Origin: an uncultured Christensenellaceae bacterium
GTDB lineage: Bacteria > Bacillota > Clostridia > Christensenellales > UBA3700
Reading direction: 5' to 3'
Length of the DNA: 38,610 nucleotides
Assembly (NCBI GenBank): GCA_944381365.1
Contig: CALWKW010000009.1
Location: forward strand, 1 to 38,610
Part shown: in pieces, positions 17,357 to 25,370 of the stretch
How positions within the stretch are numbered: the stretch's first letter is position 1
Layout: each line of letters opens with the position of its first letter
Notes under the pieces: generated by a model
Databases searched by the model: none
The model's input: the letters and a program-made list of their open reading frames with translations, nothing else
What the model was told of the DNA's origin: nothing
Made by a program: the position numbers and the translations under genes

Positions 17357-17609
17357 CCAGTTTTCTCCGATGCCGTGGAGCACATACAGACATATATCGC
17401 ATACGAATTCGGGTAAAAAAGACAACGCTACGCCTCTTTTCGATTGGGGTAAATATTACGAACGTGACGGAAGATGGCTGCTTCCGTTTTCGGTACAGGC
17501 GCATCATTCGTTTGTGGACGGACTTCATATCGGCAGACTTGCGAAGATGCTCCGGGACAGACTGGACGGCTTTGACGCCGAATACGGAAAGAAGAGCGAT
17601 CGCATATGA
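17349..17609 (+). pseudogene. C-terminal fragment of a chloramphenicol acetyltransferase-like protein
   Basis: From about 17349 the frame reads FSPMPWSTYRHISHTNSG, then PLFDWGKYYERDGRWLLPFS and VQAHHSFVDGLHIGRLAKML. These match the C-terminal part of type A CATs: a PW-x-x-[FY] strand, h-x-[WA]-GK-[YF], a LP-h-S-h-Q-x-HH strand and the catalytic motif HHxxxDG with the second His as base. The stop at 17607-17609 looks natural. About the first two thirds of the enzyme are absent and no start or ribosome site precedes it, so it cannot be active alone. It is fused at the DNA level to the WYL gene through a short shared GATATTT sequence. Family assignment is confident; pseudogene status very likely. 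Confidence 0.7.
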
Positions 17610-17799
17610 CGATCTGTAGGTCGGCTATAGCGGATGACGCCGCGGCAATATACGGTCCGGTGCAACGGCATAGGCGATAATAGCGGATCGAAATTTGTCT
17701 TCGATAATTGACGCTATGTTTTTCGTGTATTTAGGAGCATCGATCCCCCATGCAAAGAGAAAAAGGACGTCAGCATTTAAATGATCGCAAAAGGATGAA

Positions 17800-19578
17800 T
17801 CAGCGCTCCGCCTGTACTTCGAAATAGGCGAATGAATACGGTCCCAAGGCAAATACCGCCGTGCCATCCGTAATGGTTGCAGTGAGCGGCTTTCCGTCGG
17901 CAGAGCATTCCCAAACAGTACCCGATACGACAGTTCCGTTCGGAATATCCGTGCCGCTGATGTTTGTCACGATATTTTTACCCGTGTCGGCGCAGTTGGA
18001 AACAAGCATCCCGGTTGTTCCGTCTGATATATCGGTGACCGCGATCGCCCACAATCCATGCTCGGACGTAGTGACGCTGAGTTGCATCGGGGAAGTCATC
18101 GAATAGAGTCGATCATATGCGCTCATCGCATACGTGCCTGACAGCGGTTGTAATTGTTCGTCTTTGTATTCATCGAGCAGCTTGCGCATAAAAGAATTCA
18201 ATGCCTCCGCGCCGCCTGCCATATACGCTTCGATCAATTCGGAAAGACTTTCGTTGCCGATATCGAAGTACGGTTTGTAGTAAAGACCGCACCACATACC
18301 GGTCATCTGCGAATCGTAGTACAAAGCGGCGTCGACAGCCGAATTTTGGAGAGCGATCAGCGAGGCGGCAATATACGCCCCAGATTTGTTCGAAGAAATA
18401 AGGCGGTAGCTGTCAGCGAGAGATCCTTCGTCCCATCCCGATACGAAATTCCATTCGTCAAGTATGAGCAACGCATTTGAATAGCCGTGTTCCGCGAGCA
18501 TATCCTTAAAAACGGAATACTGATCAGAGTTGTATTGTTCAGGATCGTTACGATAGGCATGAACGGACAGAAAATCCAGAGGATAGCCATCGACGGCGTT
18601 AAGAAAAGCCCCGATGGTTTCGGTAGTACTTGTCGCAAGTGCCGGTCCTCCGATTTTGACTTGCTCCCCGAATTCTTCCCGGATGGTCTGCGCAGTTATG
18701 CGATATAATTCGTAATACTGTTCGAGAGTGCCGTTCCACATTGCCGATTGATCGGGTTCGTTCCAGATCTCGTAAAAGCGAATGCCATACTCGTAAAAAT
18801 AGTGACGTACGACTTCCGTGCAGATATTTGCCCACTTGGCAATGTCTTCCGGGACTACGGTATAACCGCCTGAGCCCGTATGGTCTATGCTTTCTCCTAA
18901 GCGGTAAATGATCTCGGCATCCGGTACGGCGGTAAGTATCGATCGCACATATTCATCCGTCTTATCGAAGTCGTAGTTGGTTATGTCCTTTTCATCGGCT
19001 GAAAAGTCGGGGAAGACGCAGTGTATGTCGACATAGCAGTCTCTTCCGAACGGATATTCCGTGTCATGCAAACGTACGAAAGGAGCTCCCATATTCGCAA
19101 AATATTCCGAAGCGTCGATATACGGCTCATCGAATATTCCGATACCGTTTACAGGACCGTTATTGATACCGTGAACAGGCTTCATTTTATCGGCAACGAC
19201 AACGGATCCGTCGATCGCGATCGATGCGGACATATAATCGTTGTCGGCTTCGGAGAAAGGTATGCGTTGCGCATAGAATGCCGTGTCGCCGTCGATAAGT
19301 GCGGGAAAGGTCGTTTTTTGTCCGGTGTAGTCAGCGTCGGAGTACCAACCATCAAATACCGTGCCCGCGACCGTAGGTACATCGGGACAGCTCACGGTGC
19401 CGTTTTCGACTTTAACGGCACGATAAAGCGTGCCGTCTACGTAAAACCACGCAGTACCGTCGCTGCGCCCGAGCGAAACAACAATTACGGAAACCGCTAT
19501 GGCACCTCCCAGTAATATAGTCAATACGATTACAGCGACAGATAATGCGGCTATGACTTTTTTAGCAGTATCGTTCAT
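17800..19578 (-). CDS. Membrane-anchored GH39-like glycoside hydrolase (592 aa)
   Basis: The start at 19578 follows GGAGGCG; the frame is open to 19623. A hydrophobic helix at 8-35 is an uncleaved signal anchor. Residues about 44-104 form an InlB/Flg_new-type module (VPTVAGTVFDGWYSDADYTG). The main domain is a clan GH-A barrel: FYEIWNEPD carries the acid/base Glu274 and LILDEWNFVS the nucleophile Glu375, the spacing of GH39 (beta-xylosidase/iduronidase-like). A C-terminal beta-sandwich ends at FAYFEVQAER. It should act outside the cell on a plant or host glycan; the exact substrate is unknown. Its G+C and codon choice (GCG, CCG, TCG, CGA are common) are clearly higher than the neighbours, which indicates transfer. 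Confidence 0.8.
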   Translation of the reverse strand: MNDTAKKVIAALSVAVIVLTILLGGAIAVSVIVVSLGRSDGTAWFYVDGTLYRAVKVENGTVSCPDVPTVAGTVFDGWYSDADYTGQKTTFPALIDGDTAFYAQRIPFSEADNDYMSASIAIDGSVVVADKMKPVHGINNGPVNGIGIFDEPYIDASEYFANMGAPFVRLHDTEYPFGRDCYVDIHCVFPDFSADEKDITNYDFDKTDEYVRSILTAVPDAEIIYRLGESIDHTGSGGYTVVPEDIAKWANICTEVVRHYFYEYGIRFYEIWNEPDQSAMWNGTLEQYYELYRITAQTIREEFGEQVKIGGPALATSTTETIGAFLNAVDGYPLDFLSVHAYRNDPEQYNSDQYSVFKDMLAEHGYSNALLILDEWNFVSGWDEGSLADSYRLISSNKSGAYIAASLIALQNSAVDAALYYDSQMTGMWCGLYYKPYFDIGNESLSELIEAYMAGGAEALNSFMRKLLDEYKDEQLQPLSGTYAMSAYDRLYSMTSPMQLSVTTSEHGLWAIAVTDISDGTTGMLVSNCADTGKNIVTNISGTDIPNGTVVSGTVWECSADGKPLTATITDGTAVFALGPYSFAYFEVQAER

Positions 19579-19617
19579 TGACGCCTCCGTAAAAAGCATA
19601 TCATATGATCGCGTTAA

Positions 19618-19874
19618 AATCAAGATTTTGATGAATACTTTTTTATTGAGATAGATGAGGATCGCATATCTTCATTAAAGAAAATCATAAAAGAGAGGTT
19701 CCTCAAAAAATATCTAAAATAAACATTATAAATGATAATTGCAATGAAAGTTTGAAATTGATTTTATCAAAATTAACGGTTTATGAACGAGGTGTGATGT
19801 TTTTAGACCCATATGCTCTTGAATTAGATTGGTCAATTTTGGAAAAAGCATCATTAAATGCAATAGTCCCATAA
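19618..19874 (+). pseudogene. Fragment of a three-Cys-motif partner protein (TcmP), frameshifted
   Basis: One frame reads NQDFDEYFFIEIDEDRISSL, then KKIIKERFLKKYLK and a stop at 19720-19722. A shift near 19690-19710 leads into KINIINDNCNESLKLILSKL, then GVMFLDPYALELDWSILEKA and a stop at 19872-19874. The order Y-F-I-E-I-D, INIINxxCNE, F-L-D-P-Y-x-h-x-h-x-W-x-x-[IL]-E is characteristic of TcmP, the partner of phage Gp37/Gp68-like three-Cys-motif proteins. Both ends are missing: the 5' side abuts the glycosidase upstream region and the conserved continuation after LDWSILEKA is absent. No partner gene is nearby. It is a relic of a mobile or phage-linked module. Confidence 0.6.
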
Positions 19875-19877
19875 AAG

Positions 19878-19910
19878 CATGTCCCGATGAAAGTCGGGAC
19901 TTTTCTTTTT
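19878..19910 (+). terminator. Intrinsic terminator after the TcmP remnant
   Basis: Stem GTCCCGA / TCGGGAC with loop TGAAAG, followed by TTTTCTTTTT on the plus strand, immediately behind the stop of the TcmP fragment. Confidence 0.8.
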
Positions 19911-20029
19911 ACGAAAAACAACTCAAAATGCCGTATGTAAGACAAAACAAGAAGGATTTGCAATACCGCAAGTTTACGATTGTGCTTTCCGTCTGACACT
20001 AAAAAACCAGCTGTCTCCGATCTTGGCGA

Positions 20030-20082
20030 GGGTTCGAATCACTACCTCTCGGGCAGGATTTTTACCGCTTTTATTCGAACCC
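20030..20082. repeat. Inverted-repeat site D (GGGTTCGAAT ... ATTCGAACCC)
   Basis: Ten-base perfect inverted arms enclose a 33 bp core. From TTCGA to TCGAA the site spans 47 bp, almost the same as sites B and C. Its left half also imitates the 3' part of a tRNA (T-arm-like GAGGG-TTCGAAT, then CCTCTCG), but the T stem is mispaired and no 5' half exists. The 757 bp between 19578 and 20335 hold the TcmP remnant, its terminator, this site, site C and a terminator. Confidence 0.5.
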
Positions 20083-20146
20083 CCGTCAAAAGTGTAAAAA
20101 CGGCTCAAAATTGCTTGTTTTTAAGCGAAATACCGTATTTGTGGTA

Positions 20147-20190
20147 AGAAAAAATCCTAAACCGAATTTAGGTGTTCGATTTAGGATTTG
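20147..20190 (-). terminator. Intrinsic terminator of the 20.3-24.8 kb operon
   Basis: A stem of about 15 bp with one mismatch: AAATCCTAAACCGAA against TTCGATTTAGGATTT. A T-run follows on the minus strand. It overlaps the left arm of repeat site C. Confidence 0.7.
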
Positions 20191-20221
20191 TCTGGCGGAG
20201 CGTAAAAATAGAAAATCGAAT
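20175..20221. repeat. Inverted-end site C (TTCGA ... GGCGGA ... TCGAAT)
   Basis: Left end TTCGATTT and right end AAATCGAAT are inverted copies. GGCGGAG starts 14 bases after the left TTCGA, the same geometry as site B at 25394-25440. Confidence 0.5.
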
Positions 20222-20334
20222 ATTTTTTCTTTTTATTTTTTTATTAAGTGTTTTCCAATATTATATTGCTTTTTATCTGGAAATTTTTATCTTTCCGTCT
20301 TTGAGTTGTTTTTAGTGTGCTTATCTTTCGATAA

Positions 20335-20901
20335 TTAATAAATATGTGGTATCTTTGATTTCTTTATTATTACTCCTTCGCTTGTTAAAACAGCATACTT
20401 TTGAAAGCCATCAAAAATCTCATAATAAATATTACTCTGCTCTTTTTTCTTCTCTTGAGGATTTTTTATTTTAAATTTATCTCTTATTATCTCTTTGACT
20501 GCTTCCCTTACATCTTCATCAATATTATTATATTTATTCACAATCCATTCATCAAATAATTGCAAATATTCTGTCAAGCGTTCTTCAAAACCTTTACCCA
20601 TATATGGATCTATATCTTTTTCTCCATATACCAATCTATGTACTACACTATCAAATACAGTTTGCTTTCTGCCATAATATCCTATAATAATGTTTTTTAT
20701 TGGAATCATAGGAATAAATTTATTGCTATCTTTCATTATGTATCCGAATTTTACATTAATATATGGTCTTAACACTCCATGTGGCATGACAAAATACTGT
20801 ACTTTACTTTGATGTTCATCATACTCGGTAGGGAAAACAACCATTCTTACTTCTCTTTCGGCATTATATCCTTGGTTTTTTAAATATGATGCACACCACA
20901 T
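20335..20901 (-). pseudogene. DUF2971-family protein, N-terminally truncated (188 aa)
   Basis: The surviving part matches the C-terminal half of DUF2971 proteins: YLKNQGYNAEREVRMVVFP (the E-x-E-x-R element), HGVLRPYINVKFGYI and PIKNIIIGYYGRK, then a helical tail. In intact members this is preceded by an N-terminal L-[YF]-K-Y-[RY] and N-D-x-F-D part of roughly 150 residues. That part is missing: in-frame codons run back only about 17 residues before a TAG. The ATG at 20901 has no clear ribosome site. The fragment follows the ABC ATPase gene directly and its reading frame overlaps that gene's 3' end. It may be translated by coupling, but more likely it is a remnant. Compare the full-length member at 29858-30997. 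Confidence 0.55.
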
Positions 20902-20923
20902 ATATTGTTCATAGCAATCATAT

Positions 20924-21589
20924 TCAATTAGATATTTTACCGTCTTGCAATTCTATTATCTTATCAGCAATTTGTGCATCTTGTATATTGTGCGTTACAA
21001 GCAATACGGTCCTACCGCTTTCAGCTATTTTTTTCAATATTTGCATTACTTCTTGACCGTTAGTGCTATCCAAATTACCCGTAGGCTCATCTGCTAACAA
21101 GACAGAAGGCTCTTTAACAAGAGCTCTGGCTATCGCAACTCTTTGTTTTTGTCCGCCAGACAAATTTTTTACTTTTTCGTAAATCTTACTTTCGAGTCCT
21201 AGTTTTGTAATATATTCTTTTGCTTTTATCTCTCTGTCTTTTTTGTTTACACCTGCAATCAATAACGGCAATTCAACATTTTCAAGGACACTAAATTCCG
21301 ACTCCAAATAGAAAGCCTGAAAAATATATCCTATTTTTTTACTACGAAAAACCGCTCGCTCTTTTTCATTTAGTGCTAATATATTTACACTATCAATTTG
21401 GACATCTCCAAAAGTAGCTTTTTCCAATGCTCCTATTATATTCAACAAAGTTGATTTCCCGCTCCCCGATTTGCCAATAATAGCAATAAATTTCTCTTGC
21501 TCTTTTTGCTCAAATGAAATGTTATCCAAAGCAATTACCTTGTTTTCTCCTTCGCCATATACTTTACTTAAATTTTCAATTTTTATCAT
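20924..21589 (-). CDS. ABC transporter ATPase, MacB/LolD class (221 aa)
   Basis: Complete nucleotide-binding domain: Walker [10 protein letters not shown] at 39-47, Q-loop in [12 protein letters not shown], signature [15 protein letters not shown] at 143 onward, Walker B with ADEPTGNLD near 166-174 and the switch His in LVTHN. This is the class that powers FtsX-type permeases, and the ATG (AAGGAG upstream) lies 10 bp after the permease gene. With the two permeases upstream it should form a membrane-bound exporter or lipoprotein/peptide-handling machine. It is the counterpart, in separate subunits, of the fused exporter at 9930-12305. Confidence 0.9.
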   Translation of the reverse strand: MIKIENLSKVYGEGENKVIALDNISFEQKEQEKFIAIIGKSGSGKSTLLNIIGALEKATFGDVQIDSVNILALNEKERAVFRSKKIGYIFQAFYLESEFSVLENVELPLLIAGVNKKDREIKAKEYITKLGLESKIYEKVKNLSGGQKQRVAIARALVKEPSVLLADEPTGNLDSTNGQEVMQILKKIAESGRTVLLVTHNIQDAQIADKIIELQDGKISN

Positions 21590-21599
21590 GTTAAACTCC

Positions 21600-23030
21600 T
21601 TACTGTGTTTTGAGAATACTCATTATAGGCTGTTTGGATAGCTTTCGAGAACAAATTAAAGCAATCAAATTCGTAATAGCAAACATAATTACAATCATTG
21701 TTATTATACTGGCTAAGATTATCCACGGCGAAATCGTAATAGAAATTGGAATTTGATTAATAGATATCATTGCATTTATCACATATTTAATCAACCAACA
21801 TAATGCACCACCTATTACTGCAAATATAAGTGCTGCTTTAGCGCAAAGAATATTTGATTGCAACATATGAATTTTGGGAATATCGCAATCTTGGCCTCCC
21901 AACGCTCTTATTATAGTTAAAAAATGCCTTCTTTTATAAATACTGAATTTAAGATTTAGATAGTAATATAGTAATGTTATTATAAAAGAGACACCCCCGA
22001 CTATTCCAAGGATAAAAGTTAATATATTTGATACATCATACAACTTTTTATAATTATTATAAATAGTAGAATTTTCTGTGTATATACCTCTATTCTGCAA
22101 AGAGGTGATAAGAGAGGACAGGATAGCATAATTACTTTCTTCAAGATATATGCAGGTAGAAGCATAACTATCTTTTGCATAAATATCGCTTCCTATGCCG
22201 AGCATCATATACTCTTCGTTAAGCATTTCTTTATCCTCTATATTCAAATATTTATATTCATACCCTTGCCCCGTCATGGTGGGTTTTAATACAGCATTTC
22301 CGTCTTTATAGACATTGCTACTGCAAAAGAAAATTTCGCTATCCATATAACTCCCGCTTTCGTCATATAATTCACTGATTTCTCTTTTGATTATGCCCAC
22401 GACTTTGTATTCATAACATAAATATCCTTCTATGTGCGAAGATGAAATATAAATGCTTATCGTATTGCCGTATACATCAGTTGAGGTAAGATTGAACGCA
22501 TCCAATACTATTTGAGATAATACAACTTGCTTTTTCCCTGTTTCGTCAAAAGAAGCGTCGCAACTATCAACAAATATATCGCCTATTGTATTTAAATTAT
22601 AAGGGAAATTATATGAGCTTTTGTCTATATCAATTATATTATAAGAAAAAACACTTTCACTCAAATCATATTTTTTTCCATCCACACTCATAGTGACATT
22701 ATAATATTGAGGGGAACACGGTAAATTATATCTTTCATATACAATTTTAGAGTCTATATTTTCAAATTTGATTATATTTTCAAAACCTGAAATTTTCCTA
22801 TCTTCACTTGCCGTTTCTATTCTGTAATCTTTCATCTGCACTTGAGAATACAACATATACGGAACTGAATTTATTTTGTTGTTTATGGATACATTTACGC
22901 TTATCCATAATACAAAAACAGGTATAATTATTATCATGCTTACGGATAGCATGAAAACTATAATGCGATTTATTTTTTTTGACGTAGTCAAGTTAAGTTT
23001 TGCCAAAAATAATGCTTCTTTTGTTTTCAT
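21600..23030 (-). CDS. FtsX-type ABC permease subunit 1 (476 aa)
   Basis: One N-terminal helix (IIVFMLSVSMIIIIPVFVLW) is followed by an extracytoplasmic domain of about 300 residues. Three C-terminal helices (about LTFILGIVGGVSFIITLLYY, AALIFAVIGGALCWLIKYVI and WIILASIITMIVIMFAITNL) and the tail RKLSKQPIMSILKTQ complete it. This topology and the P-h-x-x-L-[KR] C-terminus are typical of MacB/FtsX permeases. GGAGG lies four bases before its ATG, and it overlaps the preceding permease by four bases (ATGA), so the two should be made in equal amounts and probably form a heterodimer. Confidence 0.85.
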   Translation of the reverse strand: MKTKEALFLAKLNLTTSKKINRIIVFMLSVSMIIIIPVFVLWISVNVSINNKINSVPYMLYSQVQMKDYRIETASEDRKISGFENIIKFENIDSKIVYERYNLPCSPQYYNVTMSVDGKKYDLSESVFSYNIIDIDKSSYNFPYNLNTIGDIFVDSCDASFDETGKKQVVLSQIVLDAFNLTSTDVYGNTISIYISSSHIEGYLCYEYKVVGIIKREISELYDESGSYMDSEIFFCSSNVYKDGNAVLKPTMTGQGYEYKYLNIEDKEMLNEEYMMLGIGSDIYAKDSYASTCIYLEESNYAILSSLITSLQNRGIYTENSTIYNNYKKLYDVSNILTFILGIVGGVSFIITLLYYYLNLKFSIYKRRHFLTIIRALGGQDCDIPKIHMLQSNILCAKAALIFAVIGGALCWLIKYVINAMISINQIPISITISPWIILASIITMIVIMFAITNLIALICSRKLSKQPIMSILKTQ

Positions 23031-24187
23031 ACATCCTCCTTTAATAGCGTCGCTATTTCAGTCTTGGAAATTCTTTTTGTTTCTTTTGCTGCCACCAACA
23101 AACACACCAAAACCATCACAGCAATACATATAAGCGGAAGCCACCAACAGAAACCTATAATAAAACTTTCATTAGTATATCCTAGCAATCCGAAAAATAT
23201 TTGCAATATATTTTGTAATGATAATTGCAATATAATAGCAGAAACTATGCTTGCAATCGTCACCCCTATGATAATATAAATTAGATATTGATAAAAATAA
23301 TACAACATAATTGCCTTATTATCTGCTCCCTGAGTCTTCAACATAGCAAAAAATTTTTGATTTATGTTTGTATTTATTTTTACAGTATTAATTAATCCTG
23401 TAACGGATAATGCCATTACAATCGCAATAAGGCAGATGCAAACGCCACTACAAAATATGTTTAGAACATTGAGATAATTGTAAGAACCTATTATTGAGGA
23501 TGATATGATATATTCTGTATATCCATCGTCTATTCTCAAATTTTTTGATATATCGTCAATTGTAGCATATAACTCTTTAACTTTACTCCAATCCATATCT
23601 TTTGAGAGATTGTTGCCACAAATACTTTGTATGTTCATATGGACATAATCCACATAGGATATATCCCCGACGACTATCCCCTTTATCGTTAATTTCTCTT
23701 CGACACCATCTATGGTCACATTAATTTGTTGCCCTACTTCATATCCTTCGATTGATTCTGCCAACCATATATAATCTTTACCATTGTTTGTTTTGCTTGT
23801 ATCAGCGGTGCGTAATACCTGCACATCATACATTCCATAAGAGAAATATGGCTTGCAATCAATTATTTTACCATTTAGCTGTACTTCAGAATTTGTACGC
23901 GCAGAAAATACAAACTCATCACTTATTTCCTCAATTCTATCAATTGCGTACTCAATATGTTCAGTTGACAGTTTTTTTGTGTTTTTAATTACCCTTATTT
24001 CTATATCTAGACCATTTTCCGCAACATCTTCCAATACTATGCACCTTATATTAAATTGCATATATATACATATATTACCAAGCAATATAATCAATATGCA
24101 TAGTAAAACTATGCATATTACGAAAACTATCGAATGATTAATATTTTCTTTTAGCTTTTTTAATGATAATAAAAATATGCTTGACAT
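23027..24187 (-). CDS. FtsX-type ABC permease subunit 2 (386 aa)
   Basis: Same plan as its neighbour: an N-terminal helix (SIVFVICIVLLCILIILLGN), an outer domain of about 200 residues, and three C-terminal helices (IFCSGVCICLIAIVMALSV, YLIYIIIGVTIASIVSAII, LICIAVMVLVCLLVA). The cytoplasmic tail ends SKTEIATLLKEDV. It overlaps the next permease by four bases. The ATG at 24187 has only a distant GGGAG, so translation may start weakly. It sits 57 bp after the secreted-protein gene. The substrate is unknown; peptide export or antimicrobial resistance is the commonest role for two-permease/one-ATPase sets. Confidence 0.82.
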   Translation of the reverse strand: MSSIFLLSLKKLKENINHSIVFVICIVLLCILIILLGNICIYMQFNIRCIVLEDVAENGLDIEIRVIKNTKKLSTEHIEYAIDRIEEISDEFVFSARTNSEVQLNGKIIDCKPYFSYGMYDVQVLRTADTSKTNNGKDYIWLAESIEGYEVGQQINVTIDGVEEKLTIKGIVVGDISYVDYVHMNIQSICGNNLSKDMDWSKVKELYATIDDISKNLRIDDGYTEYIISSSIIGSYNYLNVLNIFCSGVCICLIAIVMALSVTGLINTVKINTNINQKFFAMLKTQGADNKAIMLYYFYQYLIYIIIGVTIASIVSAIILQLSLQNILQIFFGLLGYTNESFIIGFCWWLPLICIAVMVLVCLLVAAKETKRISKTEIATLLKEDV

Positions 24188-24215
24188 CGATATTAAATGA
24201 TTTACTCCCTAAAAT

Positions 24216-24237
24216 AAAAATAATGTGGCCATCTTTA
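24216..24237. repeat. Left copy of an inverted repeat flanking the secreted-protein gene
   Basis: AAAAATAATGTGGCCAT on the plus strand. The same 17 bases with one change (T for the first C after GTGG) occur inverted at 24766-24787, on the other side of the gene at 24245-24751. Confidence 0.5.
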
Positions 24238-24244
24238 TTTAACT

Positions 24245-24751
24245 TTACTTATCTATTGTAAAATAATATTCTCCATTTATGTTTTCAACATCATTTGAAT
24301 CTATTATTCCTTTAACTTTTAATTTATAATCACCATTATCAAAAGGTCCACTAAATATAACCTTAATGCTACCCGGCACATCATCTTTATCGTCTATTTT
24401 AAAGTAGATAGAAACTTCGTTATTATAAACACCATCTTTATAAAGAGTGAACTTTAAATCATATGTAAAAGTTGTAAAAATGTTTCTTTTGCAACTTTTA
24501 CCTTCTAGATAAATTTTGAAATCTCGCGTATCAGTAATAACACCATCTTCAATTCCTGTCGCTTGAATCATTAGATCATATCTGCAATAGTAACGGCTAC
24601 CTTCATAATTCACAGACCCCAATTTATAGGATGCAGTTTGAGCGTATGCCAAATCTGCCTGAGAAAAAAACATTACTAATATTAGCAATATTATAGAAAC
24701 AATTATTAAACTAATGTTTATTCTTTTGCTTATTCTTTTTGCTTTATACAT
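24245..24751 (-). CDS. Secreted protein of unknown function (168 aa), first gene of the ABC operon
   Basis: The basic N-terminus (YKAKRISKR), a hydrophobic core (ISLIIVSIILLILVMFF) and AYAQT form a signal peptide, with cleavage likely after AYA. The mature part of about 130 residues looks beta-rich, with pairs of strands such as YYCRYDLMIQATG and DLKFTLYKDGVYNNEVSIYF. It ends VENINGEYYFTIDK and has two Cys in the mature part (Cys in YYCRY and in GKSCKR) that could form a disulfide. GGAGGG precedes the ATG. As first gene of the operon encoding two permeases and an ATPase, it could be the exported cargo, an extracellular partner of the permeases or an immunity or sensor protein. No family is recognised. 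Confidence 0.7.
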   Translation of the reverse strand: MYKAKRISKRINISLIIVSIILLILVMFFSQADLAYAQTASYKLGSVNYEGSRYYCRYDLMIQATGIEDGVITDTRDFKIYLEGKSCKRNIFTTFTYDLKFTLYKDGVYNNEVSIYFKIDDKDDVPGSIKVIFSGPFDNGDYKLKVKGIIDSNDVENINGEYYFTIDK

Positions 24752-24765
24752 ATACCCTCCATATC

Positions 24766-24787
24766 TAAAATGACCACATTATTTTTT
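24766..24787. repeat. Right copy of the inverted repeat flanking the secreted-protein gene
   Basis: Its reverse complement reads AAAAATAATGTGGTCAT, matching 24216-24237 except for one base. It lies between the operator-like palindrome and the ribosome site of the gene at 24751. Confidence 0.5.
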
Positions 24788-24793
24788 TATTGA

Positions 24794-24806
24794 TTTACAC
24801 TGTAAA
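24794..24806. promoter_or_regulatory. Operator-like palindrome TTTACACTGTAAA
   Basis: Perfect 13 bp palindrome about 45 bp upstream of the operon's first ATG, next to AT-rich promoter-like sequence (TATAAT on the minus strand further upstream). It has the form of a repressor half-site pair (TTTACA-N-TGTAAA). The regulator is not in the window. Confidence 0.45.
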
Positions 24807-25003
24807 ATTTTTTATACTGTTTTATTATATGATTTTATAAAATGAAAAATTATACAATAAACAAGTAACCTGTTCAATATCTAACTCTATACATTGAATA
24901 TTTTCCAATTACTTATTTTTTCCCTTTTTTACTCCTCTAGAATTTTGGGTTGATTAAACCACCAAAAACATGCAACTTTTGCCGACTTCTTAACAATGCA
25001 TAT

Positions 25004-25099
25004 TTATTTTTCTAATGTGTTTTCTTTAGAATATTGCTCAAGATATGATTTAATTGTATCGTGAATTGTTTTATCATCGTCACCAAATACTATTACCAT
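25004..25099 (-). CDS. Possible small protein (31 aa)
   Basis: An ATG with AAAGGG nine bases upstream opens a 31-residue frame, MVIVFGDDDKTIHDT then IKSYLEQYSKENTLEK. It looks protein-like, but it is short and has no visible relative or terminator. It may be the start of a deleted gene. The 705 bp between 24751 and 25456 also hold the operator, repeat R1, two hairpins and site B. Confidence 0.2.
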   Translation of the reverse strand: MVIVFGDDDKTIHDTIKSYLEQYSKENTLEK

Positions 25100-25198
25100 A
25101 ATTTCTATCCCTTTAAATAATATTATAAATGGTTTTAATATAAGAGTCAATATTTTTATGGTAATTTAACTAACCAATTAAGAAAACAACACAAATAT

Positions 25199-25290
25199 GG
25201 CACCACGACGTCCACTTGTATAATACGAGAGGCTTCGCTTCGCTCAGCCAACAAGTGCACACTTAAATAACTCTTTAACTTTATTAAATG
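25199..25290 (+). repeat. Structured direct repeat R1 (left border of the defence island)
   Basis: These 92 bp align along their full length with R2 at 38091-38183, roughly three quarters identical. They share an exact 19-base block, CTTGTATAATACGAGAGGC. R1 can fold into an outer stem GTCCACTTGT / ACAAGTGCAC (one mismatch) and an inner stem GGCT / AGCC. It also contains ATGGCA-N16-TATAAT, a weak promoter look-alike, and is followed by a terminator hairpin. It is in the same orientation as R2. Confidence 0.7.
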
Positions 25291-25307
25291 TATCAATATC
25301 TATATAG

Positions 25308-25344
25308 GCAAAAGGCAACCCAACTAATAATTGGATTGCCTTTA
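25308..25344. terminator. Terminator-like hairpin after R1
   Basis: Stem AAAGGCAACCCAA / TTGGATTGCCTTT with one mismatch and a seven-base loop. It lies about 20 bp after R1. Confidence 0.6.
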
Positions 25345-25370
25345 ATACTGCTGTTCTCTTACAATAGCAA

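Noticed and set aside
16765..17385. Minus-strand 206-codon frame
   Set aside because: A shadow of the WYL regulator; no motif and Cys/Phe-rich as expected of antisense frames.
17625..17867. Minus-strand 80-codon frame between the CAT fragment and the glycosidase
   Set aside because: No ribosome site; its first part is a shadow of the glycosidase 3' end and the rest has no recognisable motif.
19781..19999. Minus-strand 72-codon frame
   Set aside because: It runs through a terminator hairpin and opposite the TcmP remnant; no supporting signals.
20020..20060. Possible tRNA gene (GAGGG-TTCGAAT-...-CCTCTCG-G-GCA)
   Set aside because: It has the order and spacing of a tRNA 3' half, but the T stem is mispaired in two of five positions, it ends GCA rather than CCA, and no matching acceptor 5' strand or anticodon arm exists upstream.
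25199..25290. Insertion-sequence end
   Set aside because: The hairpin recalls IS200/IS605-type ends, but no transposase or TnpB gene lies near either copy in this window. Kept only as a structured repeat.
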